NCBI GenBank assembly: GCA_947460255.1
Contig: CANHIS010000012.1
Coordinates: 1-63,873, forward strand
Source: Bacteroidota bacterium
Lineage (GTDB): Bacteria; Bacteroidota; Bacteroidia; M30B66
DNA: 63,873 bases
Direction: 5' to 3'
Shown in pieces: positions 53,795 through 63,873 of this stretch; the first letter of the stretch is position 1, and each line of letters begins with the position of its first letter. Under the pieces are notes generated by a model. It was given only the letters and a program-made list of their open reading frames with translations. It was not told where the DNA came from and ran no database searches. The position numbers and the translations under genes were made by a program.

Positions 53795-56167
53795 TTATTT
53801 CTTTTTAGCAGCGCTGCGTGGTGGCTTTCTTGTTGGTTTGGCCGTTCCTGCAGCCGCAATTATTTTCTCACAATCTTCAAGTGTTAAAACCTGCGGATCT
53901 TGGTCTTTCGGAATTTTATAATTGTCTTTTCCTTTAGTTATGTAAGGTCCAAATCGACCATTAAGCACGGATATTACTGGATCGGTATCGAACTTAGAAA
54001 TTACCTTTTTTGCATCGGCCTCTCTTTTATTTTGAATGATTTCAACCGAGCGCTCGCTGGTGATTGTCATCGGATCATCTTCTTTTCCAAGAGAATAGAA
54101 AGCACTATTGTGACGAATGTAAGGGCCAAAACGGCCAATACCAATCACCATCTCATATTCTTCGAAAGCACCAACACTTCTAGGAAGTTTAAACAGATCC
54201 AAAGCTTCTTCAAGCGTAATGGTTTCTAAACGCATGCCCTTACGAAGATTCGCAAATTTTTTATCCTCGTCTTCGCTTTCTCCTATTTGTGCCAATGGGC
54301 CATAACGACCAATTCGAACATATACATTTCTTCCTTGAACGGGCTCTGTACCAAGCAATCTAGAGCCTGTTGCTCTTTCCGATTCTTCTAAAGTTTTGTT
54401 TACATTAATATGAAACGGCTTGTAAAAAGAATCGATCATCATCGACCAATTTTTTAAGCCTTCGGCAATCTCATCAAACTCTTTTTCAACCTTCGCAGTG
54501 AAGTGATAATCAAGAATTTGATCAAAATGTTCGGTCAGAAAATCATTCACTACTGATCCAATATCTGTTGGAAAAAGCTTATTCTTCTCAGCGCCAGTAA
54601 TTTCCGACTTCACCTCATCACGAATTTGATGATTTTTCAACGTCAAAACATCATACATCCTTTTGGTTCCATCGCGATCTTCCTTCAGTACATAGTTCCT
54701 TTTCTGGATTGTTGAAATTGTTGGCGCGTATGTAGAAGGTCGGCCGATGCCAAGTTCTTCGAGTTTCTTTACCAGTGAAGCTTCCGTGTAGCGAGGGGGG
54801 GAAGATGCGAATTTCTGTGTGGCTGTTAGTTCTTGAAGCGCAGCTGGTTGTCCCGATTCTACAGCTGGCAACAATCCTGAATCTTCAGACTCTTCAATAC
54901 TTACATCTCCATCATCTTTAGATTCAGAGTACACACGCAAGAAACCATCGAAAATGATTACTTCGCCTTGTGCTTCAAGTTGTTCTGGTGTTCCCGAGAT
55001 ATTGATTTTGATGACTGTTTTTTCTAATTCCGCATCTGCCATTTGACTGGTGATGGTTCTTTTCCAAATCAGTTCGTAAAGTTTTTTTTCTTGGTTATCT
55101 CCTCCAGCGCTGAGGTTTTCCATATAAGTTGGACGAATGGCCTCGTGTGCTTCTTGTGCGCCCTTGCTCTTGTTGGCAAATTTTCTTTGCTTGTGATAGC
55201 GCGGTCCGAATTGAGAATCGATTTGTGCTTTTGTTGCATCAAGGGCTGTTTCGGAAAGATTCACACTATCTGTTCTCATGTAGGTGATCTTTCCTGCTTC
55301 GTATAGTTTCTGAGCTAAAACCATAGTTTGGCTAACAGAATATCCGAGTTTACGAGACGCCTCCTGCTGTAAGGTGGATGTTGTGAATGGCGCCGATGGA
55401 GTGCGCTTGGCCGGCTTTTTTTCAATGCTTCCAATCGAAAAACTTGCATTTTGACAAGTTTGCAGGAACGCTTCTGCTTCTGCCCTTGTTGCTAATTTCT
55501 TTGGAAGAACAGCCTTGATTATATGTCTTTTTCCTCCTTGCTCAACTTCAAGAAGCGCTACAACGCGGAAGGAAGACTCAGATTTAAAGTTTTGTACTTC
55601 ACGTTCTCTTTCAACCAACAAGCGTACAGCAACAGATTGAACACGACCAGCCGATAGAGACGGCTTAACCTTCTTCCATAAAACGGGCGAAAGTTCATAA
55701 CCAACCAAGCGATCCAAAACACGACGTGCCTGTTGTGCATCAACTAGATTTGTGTCTATCTGACGAGGCGTTTCAATGGCTTTTAAAATGGCCGGCTTGG
55801 TAATTTCGTGAAATACGATCCTTCTGGTTTTCTCAACAGGCAAATTTAGTTCATCGAAAATGTGCCAAGAAATTGCTTCTCCTTCACGGTCCTCATCGGA
55901 AGCGAGCCAAACAACTTCTGCTTTACTCGACAATCTTCTGAGCTCCTCTACCAAATCCTTCTTGTCTGGTGGAACTGTATATTGCGGCTTGTAGCCATTT
56001 TCGATATCGATGCATAGGTCCGACTTGTTCAAATCGCGGATATGGCCATAGCTCGATTTCACGAGATAGTCGCTTCCGAGGTAGCCTTCAATGGTTTTGG
56101 CTTTCGCCGGTGACTCAACAATTACCAGGTTTCTGGGTGATGTTGCAGTTTCAGATTTTTTTGCCAT
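53795..56167 (-). CDS. topA: DNA topoisomerase I
   Basis: 790 residues from the ATG at 56167 (MAKKSETAT); 11 further codons upstream are not needed. The Toprim acidic motif DEDREGE lies at about 91-97 and the catalytic Tyr is Y296 in ITYMRTDS. The zinc-finger C-terminus of E. coli TopA is replaced by GRFGPYI-type repeats (Topo C-terminal repeats), ending in a Lys/Pro/Arg tail. It relaxes negative supercoils. First gene of the minus-strand run ahead of the arginase-like gene. Confidence 0.95.
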   Translation of the reverse strand: MAKKSETATSPRNLVIVESPAKAKTIEGYLGSDYLVKSSYGHIRDLNKSDLCIDIENGYKPQYTVPPDKKDLVEELRRLSSKAEVVWLASDEDREGEAISWHIFDELNLPVEKTRRIVFHEITKPAILKAIETPRQIDTNLVDAQQARRVLDRLVGYELSPVLWKKVKPSLSAGRVQSVAVRLLVEREREVQNFKSESSFRVVALLEVEQGGKRHIIKAVLPKKLATRAEAEAFLQTCQNASFSIGSIEKKPAKRTPSAPFTTSTLQQEASRKLGYSVSQTMVLAQKLYEAGKITYMRTDSVNLSETALDATKAQIDSQFGPRYHKQRKFANKSKGAQEAHEAIRPTYMENLSAGGDNQEKKLYELIWKRTITSQMADAELEKTVIKINISGTPEQLEAQGEVIIFDGFLRVYSESKDDGDVSIEESEDSGLLPAVESGQPAALQELTATQKFASSPPRYTEASLVKKLEELGIGRPSTYAPTISTIQKRNYVLKEDRDGTKRMYDVLTLKNHQIRDEVKSEITGAEKNKLFPTDIGSVVNDFLTEHFDQILDYHFTAKVEKEFDEIAEGLKNWSMMIDSFYKPFHINVNKTLEESERATGSRLLGTEPVQGRNVYVRIGRYGPLAQIGESEDEDKKFANLRKGMRLETITLEEALDLFKLPRSVGAFEEYEMVIGIGRFGPYIRHNSAFYSLGKEDDPMTITSERSVEIIQNKREADAKKVISKFDTDPVISVLNGRFGPYITKGKDNYKIPKDQDPQVLTLEDCEKIIAAAGTAKPTRKPPRSAAKKK

Positions 56168-56252
56168 GATGCTATCGAGGTATTGGTTGATTGGCGGCAA
56201 AGAAAAACAAACTATTCGACCGATTCCAAATTTATCTTTGTATTAATATGTA

Positions 56253-56270
56253 TTGATGCTAAAGCATCAA
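56253..56270. repeat. Palindrome TTGATGC-TAAA-GCATCAA
   Basis: A perfect 7-bp stem with a 4-base loop in the topA-miaB gap, followed by A and T runs. It could be a regulatory site or a weak terminator for upstream plus-strand transcription. Confidence 0.45.
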
Positions 56271-56305
56271 AAATTTTTTCAACAGCAATACCCCGCCTGT
56301 GCCAT

Positions 56306-56336
56306 TTTGTCAGACCACCACAAATGCTTACTTTTG
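56306..56336 (+). promoter_or_regulatory. Promoter of the miaB gene run
   Basis: TTTG (56306-56309), 19 bases, then TACTTTTG (56329-56336), a textbook fit to the Bacteroidota promoter TTTG-N19-TAnnTTTG. It puts the transcript start about 14 bases before the miaB ATG at 56357 and argues against any longer reading of the gene. A second TATCTTTG at 56233-56240 lacks a -33 partner. Confidence 0.65.
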
Positions 56337-56356
56337 CGGCCTCCTACAAGATCAGC

Positions 56357-57820
56357 ATGTTAGAAAATACAGAAAAAGTTATCGATGAAACCCGCCAAGG
56401 GGAAGCTTTTCCAGAAAATGCTCCGGGTGGAATATCTGGTCAGCGCAAGTTGTTTCTCGAAAGCTATGGTTGCCAGATGAATTTTGCCGACAGTGAAGTT
56501 GTTGCTTCTATTTTGAAAAACGAAGGATTTGTTACAACTAAAAATCTTGATGAAGCCGATGTAATTCTTGTAAATACTTGCGCAATACGCGAAAATGCAG
56601 AACAAAAAGTTAGAAAAAGGCTTACCGAGTTTAACCGAGTAAAGAAAAACAATCCAGATACAGTGATTGGGATTTTAGGCTGCATGGCTGAAAGGCTCAA
56701 GTCTAAATTACTTGAAGAAGAAAAGCTAGTTGACATCGTTGTTGGGCCTGATGCATATCGCGATCTTCCTGTTTTGCTTCGTACAGCAGAAGATGGTCAA
56801 AAGGCAATCAATGTATTGCTTTCTAAAGAAGAGACATATGCCGACATCACTCCTGTTCGTTTGGGCAGCAATGGAATAAGTGCATTTGTTTCAATCACAA
56901 GAGGGTGCGACAACATGTGTTCTTTTTGTGTTGTGCCTTTTACTCGAGGAAGAGAAAGGAGCCGTGATCCGGAAACCATCCTCAATGAAGCGAAAGATCT
57001 TTGGGAAAAAGGGTATCGTGAAATCACATTGTTGGGACAAAACGTTGACTCGTATCTCTATTCTGGCGGTGGATTGAAGAAGGAGATCTACTCTCGTGAA
57101 GAGCTCGACAAGGCTGTAAACTTTGCACAATTGCTCGAAATGGTTGCCTTGGCCGTACCGAAGATGAGGATACGTTTTTCTACTTCACATCCGAAAGACA
57201 TGACAGATGCGGTGTTGGAAACAATGGCGAAATATGACAACATTTGTAATTACATCCATCTTCCTGTTCAATCGGGCAATTCTCGCGTTCTAGAAATGAT
57301 GAATCGTGGATATTCTAGAGAGTGGTATCTCGGGCGAGTTGAATCTATCCGCAGAATTATTCCTACTTGTGGAATCTCAACAGACATCATTACTGGATTT
57401 TGCTCCGAAACTGAAGATGAACATCAGGACACTTTAAGTTTGATGAATGAAGTGAAGTATGACTTTGCTTATATGTTCTTTTATTCGGAACGCCCTAAAA
57501 CATTGGCAGAAAGAAAGTACAAAGACGACATTCCTGAAGACGTTAAACTTCGTCGTTTAAATGAAGTAATTGCAGTACAAAATCGATTGTCGAGAGAAAG
57601 CAATGCTAAAGACGTTGGAAAAGTTTTCGAGGTTTTAATTGAAAGCACGTCAAAGCGCTCAACGGAAGACTTTTCAGGGCGAAATTCTCAAAATAAGGTA
57701 GTTGTTTTCCCAAGAGAAAATTATCAACCAGGCGACATTGTTGAAGTGCAAATTGAGTCGAGCACATCTGCAACATTAATTGGAAAAGCTGTTCGTTTGA
57801 TTCAAGCCTATAATTCCTAA
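56357..57820 (+). CDS. miaB: tRNA 2-methylthio-N6-isopentenyladenosine methylthiotransferase
   Basis: 487 residues from the ATG at 56357. The frame is open 58 codons further upstream, but the promoter lies in between. N-terminal cluster cysteines: [24 protein letters not shown]. The radical-SAM cysteines C184, C188, C191 are in [19 protein letters not shown] domain forms the C-terminus (NKVVVFP...PGDIVEVQI). It adds the methylthio group to i6A37 in tRNAs. It is followed 5 bases later by a sigma-54-type activator gene. Confidence 0.95.
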   Translation: MLENTEKVIDETRQGEAFPENAPGGISGQRKLFLESYGCQMNFADSEVVASILKNEGFVTTKNLDEADVILVNTCAIRENAEQKVRKRLTEFNRVKKNNPDTVIGILGCMAERLKSKLLEEEKLVDIVVGPDAYRDLPVLLRTAEDGQKAINVLLSKEETYADITPVRLGSNGISAFVSITRGCDNMCSFCVVPFTRGRERSRDPETILNEAKDLWEKGYREITLLGQNVDSYLYSGGGLKKEIYSREELDKAVNFAQLLEMVALAVPKMRIRFSTSHPKDMTDAVLETMAKYDNICNYIHLPVQSGNSRVLEMMNRGYSREWYLGRVESIRRIIPTCGISTDIITGFCSETEDEHQDTLSLMNEVKYDFAYMFFYSERPKTLAERKYKDDIPEDVKLRRLNEVIAVQNRLSRESNAKDVGKVFEVLIESTSKRSTEDFSGRNSQNKVVVFPRENYQPGDIVEVQIESSTSATLIGKAVRLIQAYNS

Positions 57821-57825
57821 GTAGA

Positions 57826-59082
57826 ATGAATTTACCGGACATCAAAAACAGATTCGGAATTATTGGAACGTCTCCAACGCTCGATCGAGCAATCGATACA
57901 GCATGGAGAGTTGCTCCTACCGATTTAACGGTATTAATTACGGGTGAAAGTGGAACCGGAAAAGAAGTTTTTTCGAAACTCATCCACAGCTATTCTACAA
58001 GAAAACATGGCAGTTTCATCGCTGTAAACTGCGGTGCAATTCCAGAAGGGACTATCGATTCGGAGCTTTTTGGCCACGAGAAAGGATCGTTTACAGGAGC
58101 CAATGAAGCCCGAAAAGGATATTTCGAAGTAGCCAATGGGGGAACTATTTTTTTAGATGAGGTTGCTGAGTTGCCTCTTCAAACACAGGTTCGGTTACTG
58201 CGTGTTTTGGAAAGCGGCGAATTCATCAAAGTAGGTGCATCCAAAGTGCTTAAAACCGATGTGAGAATTGTTGCTGCTACAAACGTAAACATCCCTGAAG
58301 CGATTTCGAAAGGCCGTTTCCGCGAGGATTTATATTACCGCTTAAATACAGTACCGATTGTCATTCCCGCGCTTCGCGAAAGAGGAAACGACATTGCGTT
58401 GTTGTTCAGAAAATTCGCCTCGGATTTTGCTGAAAAGTACCGTATGCCGGCTATTCGCCTCGATGATCAAGCCACGCAGCTCTTAATGAGTTACCGTTGG
58501 CCCGGCAATGTGCGGCAATTGAAAAATGTTACGGAGCAAATTTCAATTATAGAGAACGAGCGTCAAGTTCCTACCGATACCTTGATGCGTTACTTGCCTG
58601 GCCAGCCTGGAAGTATGTTACCAGCCGTGTCGCGTCAAGATCAAACTGCAGAATTCTCCGAAAGAGAAATCTTGTACAAGGTATTGTTCGACATGAAACG
58701 CGACATGATGGAAATGAAGAAAATCATGGCCGAATTGATGAAAGGACAGCCTGCTGATGCCCATTTTAGAGAAGACAACGCTCAGTTTTTTAGTCAGATA
58801 CAGCAGGAACTTCAGCAAAACCAAATGTTTTCACCTCAAGTTGTGAATCCAACACCTGTTGTGGCCAATCCTGTTCCATATATTACTCCTGTAAACAGCA
58901 CAACACTTACAGATCACGAGGAGGTAGAAGAGGAAAGTTTATCGCTAGAGGATCGTGAAAAAGAGCTTATTATAAAGGCATTGGAGAAATACCGCGGACG
59001 CAGAAAAAACGCATCCAAAGAACTAGGCATTTCTGAAAGAACGCTTTACCGAAAAATAAAGGAATACGGAATTACGCTTTAA
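57826..59082 (+). CDS. Sigma-54-dependent transcriptional activator without receiver domain
   Basis: 418 residues. The AAA+ domain begins almost at once: Walker A GESGTGKE (40-47), GSFTGA (87-92, the sigma-54 contact loop, with Ser for the usual Ala/Thr), Walker B TIFLDEVAEL and the sensor LNTVPIVIPALRERGNDI. A linker with a Met-rich helix (MKRDMMEMKKIMAELMKG) separates it from a C-terminal Fis-type HTH (KYRGRRKNASKELGISERTLYRKIKEYGI). No N-terminal sensor or receiver domain exists. Its targets cannot be read from here. It is co-oriented with lptE and secG. Confidence 0.85.
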   Translation: MNLPDIKNRFGIIGTSPTLDRAIDTAWRVAPTDLTVLITGESGTGKEVFSKLIHSYSTRKHGSFIAVNCGAIPEGTIDSELFGHEKGSFTGANEARKGYFEVANGGTIFLDEVAELPLQTQVRLLRVLESGEFIKVGASKVLKTDVRIVAATNVNIPEAISKGRFREDLYYRLNTVPIVIPALRERGNDIALLFRKFASDFAEKYRMPAIRLDDQATQLLMSYRWPGNVRQLKNVTEQISIIENERQVPTDTLMRYLPGQPGSMLPAVSRQDQTAEFSEREILYKVLFDMKRDMMEMKKIMAELMKGQPADAHFREDNAQFFSQIQQELQQNQMFSPQVVNPTPVVANPVPYITPVNSTTLTDHEEVEEESLSLEDREKELIIKALEKYRGRRKNASKELGISERTLYRKIKEYGITL

Positions 59083-59088
59083 GCAGTG

Positions 59089-59577
59089 ATGAAAAAGATC
59101 CTGATTTTATTGATGATAACGATTGTTGTTGCTTCATGCAGAATTTCGCTGAACGCGGGAGATGCAGGGAATGCAAAATCTATCAGCGTAGCGTTTTTCC
59201 CAAACAATGCCAGTTTAGTGCAGCCGACCTTAAGTCAGTCGTTCACAGAAGACCTTAGAAATTTTTTCCAAACGCAGAGCCCATTAGAACTCACTGCAAA
59301 AAATGGAGATCTAAGAATTGAAGGCGCAATTACAGATTATCGAGTTTCGCCGGTAGGAATAGGAAGCAATACGGCCGCATCGAACCGTTTGACAATTACG
59401 GTAAACGTAACATTTACCAACACATTGGATTCGGAAAAAGATTTTGAGCAGAGTTTTTCCCGATTCGCCGATTTTCCTGCAAGTTCGAACTTGGTATCGA
59501 TAGAAACCGATTTGATTCGAGAGATCAACCAACAATTGGCGCAAGATATTTTCAATAAGGCATTGATTAATTGGTAA
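59089..59577 (+). CDS. lptE: LptE-like lipopolysaccharide assembly lipoprotein
   Basis: 162 residues from the ATG at 59089; a GTG one codon earlier is possible. Lipobox IVVASC (Cys 17). The mature part (ISVAFFPNNASLVQPTLSQSFTEDLRNFF, GDLRIEGAITDYRVSPVG) matches the LptE family. LptE plugs the LptD barrel and is needed to place LPS in the outer membrane. It overlaps the next gene by one base (TAATG). Confidence 0.8.
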   Translation: MKKILILLMITIVVASCRISLNAGDAGNAKSISVAFFPNNASLVQPTLSQSFTEDLRNFFQTQSPLELTAKNGDLRIEGAITDYRVSPVGIGSNTAASNRLTITVNVTFTNTLDSEKDFEQSFSRFADFPASSNLVSIETDLIREINQQLAQDIFNKALINW

Positions 59578-60500
59578 TGAATCGGACCGATTTTTTAGAG
59601 CGAGCAGCCAACTATGCAAATGTTTCTGCCACCGATATTGCAGGATTGCAAGAGGTGATTGCTCGTTATCCGTATTTCCAGCCTGCGCGGGCATTGTTGG
59701 TTCGTGCCATGAAGCATACTGATGATATTTCGTATCAAGAAGAATTAAAAGATGCGGCGCTGCACGCTGGAGATAGAAGACATTTAAGAATGATTGTGGA
59801 AGGTGTAATTGTTCCAAAAAACCATGAGGAAAGGATTCTTGAAAAACAGCTATCCGTTTCTTTGGAACCAGCACCAGGTTTTAACTTTGACGAAAAGCTT
59901 GAAACTACCGAGAATATTTCATCGAACGAGGAATTACAATTAGAAGTCATTGAAAATCCTGAGCCTTCGGCGGAAGTTCGTCTTGAAGAGTTGATCGAAC
60001 AGCCCCCAATTTTGAAGGATGCCGAAATCTTAAGTCAGATTTTAGATTATCCTATTATAGAAGAGACTCCAGAAAAAGACGTTCAACCAATTCCTTCTGC
60101 ACCCAAAGCAATTGCGGAGCCCGAGAAGTTGAGTTTTACTGAATGGCTAAAACGCAGTAAAGTTAATCATCCTGCGGAGCCAATCCCTGCTAAAGAAAAT
60201 CTCAAAGAAGCACCAGAAGTAAAGCCTAATGCGGTTGAAGAAACTTTAATTAGTAAGTTTATTGAAACCGACCCACGGATTTCTCCACCCACAAAAGCAG
60301 CGTTTTTCTCTCCGGTAGACATGGCAAGGAAAAGTGTTGAAGACCGCGACGATGTTGTCTCGGAAACATTGGCGAAAATTTATGCCGCACAAGGAGATGT
60401 TCAGCGAGCAATTCGGATCTACAATAAATTAAGTTTGTTATATCCCGAAAAAAACAGTTACTTTGCCGCCCTTATTGAAACCTTGGAAAACCCTTCCTAA
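59577..60500 (+). CDS. Conserved hypothetical protein with TPR-like C-terminus
   Basis: 307 residues from the ATG at 59577. The N-terminal part is helical (FLERAANYANV; LQEVIARYPYFQPARALLVRAMKH). The middle is a long Glu/Pro-rich region that looks disordered. The end (SETLAKIYAAQGDVQRAIRIYNKLSLLYPEK) is a TPR-like helix pair. No signal peptide, so it is probably cytoplasmic. I do not recognise a characterised family. The lptE-this gene-secG order suggests an envelope role. Confidence 0.65.
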   Translation: MNRTDFLERAANYANVSATDIAGLQEVIARYPYFQPARALLVRAMKHTDDISYQEELKDAALHAGDRRHLRMIVEGVIVPKNHEERILEKQLSVSLEPAPGFNFDEKLETTENISSNEELQLEVIENPEPSAEVRLEELIEQPPILKDAEILSQILDYPIIEETPEKDVQPIPSAPKAIAEPEKLSFTEWLKRSKVNHPAEPIPAKENLKEAPEVKPNAVEETLISKFIETDPRISPPTKAAFFSPVDMARKSVEDRDDVVSETLAKIYAAQGDVQRAIRIYNKLSLLYPEKNSYFAALIETLENPS

Positions 60501-60506
60501 CACGTT

Positions 60507-60854
60507 ATGTCGTACATTGTATCCATACTCATTTTAATTACCTGCATTCTTTTAGTGCTGATCGTATTGGTTCAGAATTCAAAAGGAGGAGGTCTTTCAT
60601 CTTCATTTGCATCGAGCAATCAAGTAATGGGCGTTAGAAAAACAACCGATTTTCTTGAGAAGGCAACTTGGACACTGGCTGGCGTTCTTATCGTTTTGTG
60701 CCTCGCGTCTACAGCAATCAGCACACAGGGCTCTGGAGATGTAAAAGAAACTATTTCAACGAAAAAAGCTGAAGAAGGCGGCGCGGCACCTGCTGCTCCA
60801 ACGCCGGCTCCAACATCAACACCAGCGCCGACTCCTGCACCGACGGGAAACTAA
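60507..60854 (+). CDS. secG: Protein-export membrane protein SecG
   Basis: 115 residues. Two membrane helices ([29 protein letters not shown] and [20 protein letters not shown]) with the cytoplasmic [22 protein letters not shown] loop are diagnostic. The C-terminal Ala/Pro/Thr-rich tail is normal variation. It is the third subunit of the SecYEG translocon. A terminator follows. Confidence 0.92.
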   Translation: MSYIVSILILITCILLVLIVLVQNSKGGGLSSSFASSNQVMGVRKTTDFLEKATWTLAGVLIVLCLASTAISTQGSGDVKETISTKKAEEGGAAPAAPTPAPTSTPAPTPAPTGN

Positions 60855-60880
60855 GTTTTTGTGCTTTAAAAAACATTTTG

Positions 60881-60912
60881 CGCCAGACTGTCAGTACAGT
60901 CTGGCGTTTTTG
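60881..60912 (+). terminator. Rho-independent terminator after secG
   Basis: CGCCAGACTG (60881-60890) pairs perfectly with CAGTCTGGCG (60897-60906) across a 6-base loop, followed by TTTTTG. It separates the miaB-secG run from groESL. Confidence 0.9.
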
Positions 60913-60921
60913 TTTTTACAC

Positions 60922-60936
60922 GTCAGATCTTCTGAC
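60922..60936. promoter_or_regulatory. Possible operator upstream of groES
   Basis: GTCAGA-TCT-TCTGAC is a perfect inverted repeat 95 bases upstream of the groES ATG, just past the secG terminator. It is not the CIRCE element of HrcA (TTAGCACTC-N9-GAGTGCTAA), which I do not find here. Its factor is unknown. Confidence 0.4.
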
Positions 60937-61030
60937 AAAAAATGCTTCAATGCAGCAAATTGGACTGCTGGCATATTAATCGCTAATCGGTTGCGCGAAA
61001 CAATTTGTTTAACACTAAAACACAAGCCAT

Positions 61031-61309
61031 ATGTCAGATGTAACAATTCGTCCTCTTCAGGATCGGGTTCTTGTTGAAGCTGCTGCCGCAGAAGAAAAGA
61101 CGGCAGGAGGAATTATCATTCCAGATACTGCGAAAGAAAAACCACAACGTGGAAGAATCGTAGCTGTTGGAAACGGTAAAGTTGATGAGCCACTAACGGT
61201 AAAAGTTGGAGATGAAGTGCTTTACGGAAAATACGCAGGTACTGAAATTTCCTTCGAGAACAAGGAGTATTTAATCATGCGCGAATCAGACATTTTCGCG
61301 ATTCTTTAA
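61031..61309 (+). CDS. groES: Co-chaperonin GroES
   Basis: 92 residues, full length. [42 protein letters not shown] and the mobile-loop GGI form the standard signature; [14 protein letters not shown] follows. GroES caps GroEL during ATP-driven folding. groEL follows after 26 bases in one transcript. Confidence 0.97.
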   Translation: MSDVTIRPLQDRVLVEAAAAEEKTAGGIIIPDTAKEKPQRGRIVAVGNGKVDEPLTVKVGDEVLYGKYAGTEISFENKEYLIMRESDIFAIL

Positions 61310-61323
61310 TTCACAAAACATAA

Positions 61324-62970
<1,647 letters not shown>

Positions 62971-62986
62971 TCATCGCAAATTGAAT

Positions 62987-63022
62987 AAAAAGCCCCTGAA
63001 TCTTACTTCAGGGGCTTTTTTC
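62987..63022 (+). terminator. Rho-independent terminator after groEL
   Basis: AAAAAGCCCCTGAA (62987-63000) pairs with TTCAGGGGCTTTTT (63007-63020) around TCTTAC, followed by further T. Confidence 0.92.
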
Positions 63023-63088
63023 GTTTATTTAGTGTTAAAAGAAAAGTGCATCAGACCTTCTTTTTTTGTAGGTTAGCAAAACCCCTCT

Positions 63089-63850
63089 ATGCGCGTTTTT
63101 ATCCTCCTTTATATTTTCCTTTCAGGATGTGCTGCTGCGACCGCTCAAACAGTGCACATTGGCGGAGGTTTGTCTTATTATAACAACTATCTCTTCAACA
63201 AGGAAGTTGAGTTCGAAGGCCAAGATACCGTTTATGTTTTTTCAGGTGCAATGGGTGGAGGTTTAATGGGCGCCTTTTACTTTGATTACGGTGGATATTA
63301 TTATCGAAAGATGTTTGGCATCAAGACCGAACTAAATTTTTCGAGGATTGGACAATCATACAAGGTTTTTCCAGGCGGCGGATCAGCAAATCCGAATGTG
63401 TTTTATCGCTTTCGAACCAAATTGGATTATATCGACGTTCCGTTGCTTTTTAACTTTTGCCCAACACACCACCAAGGTTTCACATTAGATGTTGGCCCGC
63501 AGATATCATTCCTTCGAAATGCCAATGTAATTGCCGAGGAAAGCAGGGTAGACAATCCCAATTATCCCATCTTAACAAAGCAAGACTTTCGTCCAATAAC
63601 ATACTCTGCTTTAATTGGAATTGGATGTTTTTACAATTTCACAGAATCATTTGCCATGGTTGGCACTTTTAGAACTGGTTACACTTTTTCTGATGCCAGA
63701 GTAAATCGTACTGAACTCCAAGAATATTCACCTACAAATCGTTTTTGGGCGGGTGCTCATATAATGTGCATCTATAAGTTAAATAAGTATTACTCCGACA
63801 AAAACCGAGGATACAAATACTACCTTAAAAGGTTAAAGAAAAACGGATGA
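63089..63850 (+). CDS. Outer-membrane beta-barrel protein (PorT family-like)
   Basis: 253 residues. A signal peptide (MRVFILLYIFLSGCAAATAQ) precedes VHIGGGLSYYNNY and alternating strands (GIKTELNFSRIGQSYKVF, TKLDYIDVPLLFNF, FTLDVGPQISFLRN, SALIGIGCFYNFTESF, AHIMCIYKLN). This resembles the outer-membrane beta-barrels of the PorT/OMP_b-brl_2 group. Substrate unknown. The signal also contains a Cys (SGC), but the downstream TAQ cleavage site is the better fit. Its stop overlaps the next start (ATGA). Confidence 0.65.
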   Translation: MRVFILLYIFLSGCAAATAQTVHIGGGLSYYNNYLFNKEVEFEGQDTVYVFSGAMGGGLMGAFYFDYGGYYYRKMFGIKTELNFSRIGQSYKVFPGGGSANPNVFYRFRTKLDYIDVPLLFNFCPTHHQGFTLDVGPQISFLRNANVIAEESRVDNPNYPILTKQDFRPITYSALIGIGCFYNFTESFAMVGTFRTGYTFSDARVNRTELQEYSPTNRFWAGAHIMCIYKLNKYYSDKNRGYKYYLKRLKKNG

Positions 63851-63873
63851 TTGCTTGTATCGCTGGAGCCTCG
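63847..63873 (+). CDS. 5' end of a gene with a Rossmann-like start (truncated by the window)
   Basis: An ATG at 63847 overlaps the stop of the barrel gene (ATGA) and opens a frame reading MIACIAGAS to the window edge. This is the beta1-GxS/GxxG beginning of NAD(P)-binding Rossmann enzymes. Only nine residues are visible, so the identity remains open. Confidence 0.45.

Noticed and set aside
56183-56356. 58-codon upstream extension of miaB
   Set aside because: A full-consensus promoter lies in this stretch and the residues do not match MiaB.

Overview
The window is a 63.9 kb stretch of chromosome from a Bacteroidota bacterium, most likely of the order Flavobacteriales. Three things point there. 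It carries the gliding/type IX secretion (T9SS) genes gldK, gldL, gldM, gldN, a porP/sprF relative and gldH. Several proteins end in T9SS sorting domains. The few recognisable promoters have the Bacteroidota -7 element TAnnTTTG. The base composition is moderately AT-rich. I see no rRNA, tRNA, CRISPR array, transposase or phage gene, so this reads as ordinary core chromosome with a few accessory stretches.

Layout. 1-4524: 3' end of a giant secreted repeat protein with a T9SS type B sorting domain. 4521-9534 (minus): three lipoproteins (a COG3014-like TPR protein, an LpoB-like protein, a small lipocalin-like protein), a GH3-family protein and an M23 peptidase. 9657-12896 (plus): holB-ricT-gldH. 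12903-15781 (minus): 2-oxoacid:ferredoxin oxidoreductase korAB. 16012-19579 (plus): an aldo/keto reductase and a secreted lysyl-oxidase-like protein that keeps the copper histidines and both quinone-cofactor residues. 19763-22333 (minus): an outer-membrane barrel, kbl and dps. 22530-28236 (plus): a glutaryl-CoA-dehydrogenase-like enzyme, a Spx/ArsC-like protein and an AT-rich block of two membrane glycosyltransferases with a thiamine-binding-type protein between them. 28258-36381 (minus): a DUF4442 protein, then the operon DUF4175-ATPase-ybeY-mnmG-methyltransferase with rpiB upstream. Two parS-like sites flank mnmG, and ybeY lacks a standard start codon. 36880-46639 (mostly plus): nadA, an M16 peptidase, a MORN-repeat protein, an NlpC/P60 lipoprotein, a SprT-like protein, an aminotransferase and manC, with one membrane protein on the minus strand. 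46778-56167 (minus): topA, an arginase-fold protein with degraded metal sites, porP and gldKLMN. 56357-63873 (plus): miaB, a sigma-54-type activator, lptE, an unknown protein, secG, groES, groEL, an outer-membrane barrel and the first codons of a further gene.

How the parts fit. The porP-gldKLMN operon supplies the outer-membrane ring (GldK, GldN) and inner-membrane motor (GldL, GldM) of the T9SS. gldH is a further gliding lipoprotein. The repeat protein and the lysyl-oxidase-like protein are probable cargo of this machine. LptE, SecG, LpoB-like, M23 and NlpC/P60 proteins serve envelope assembly and remodelling; the membrane glycosyltransferases and ManC suggest surface sugar synthesis with mannose. 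Central metabolism is represented by korAB, kbl, gcdH-like, rpiB and nadA. No single unknown defence or mobile system is evident. The observations most worth following up are the lysyl-oxidase-like T9SS protein, the parS pair around mnmG, the CTG (or ATC) start of ybeY, and the degenerate arginase-like protein next to the T9SS operon.
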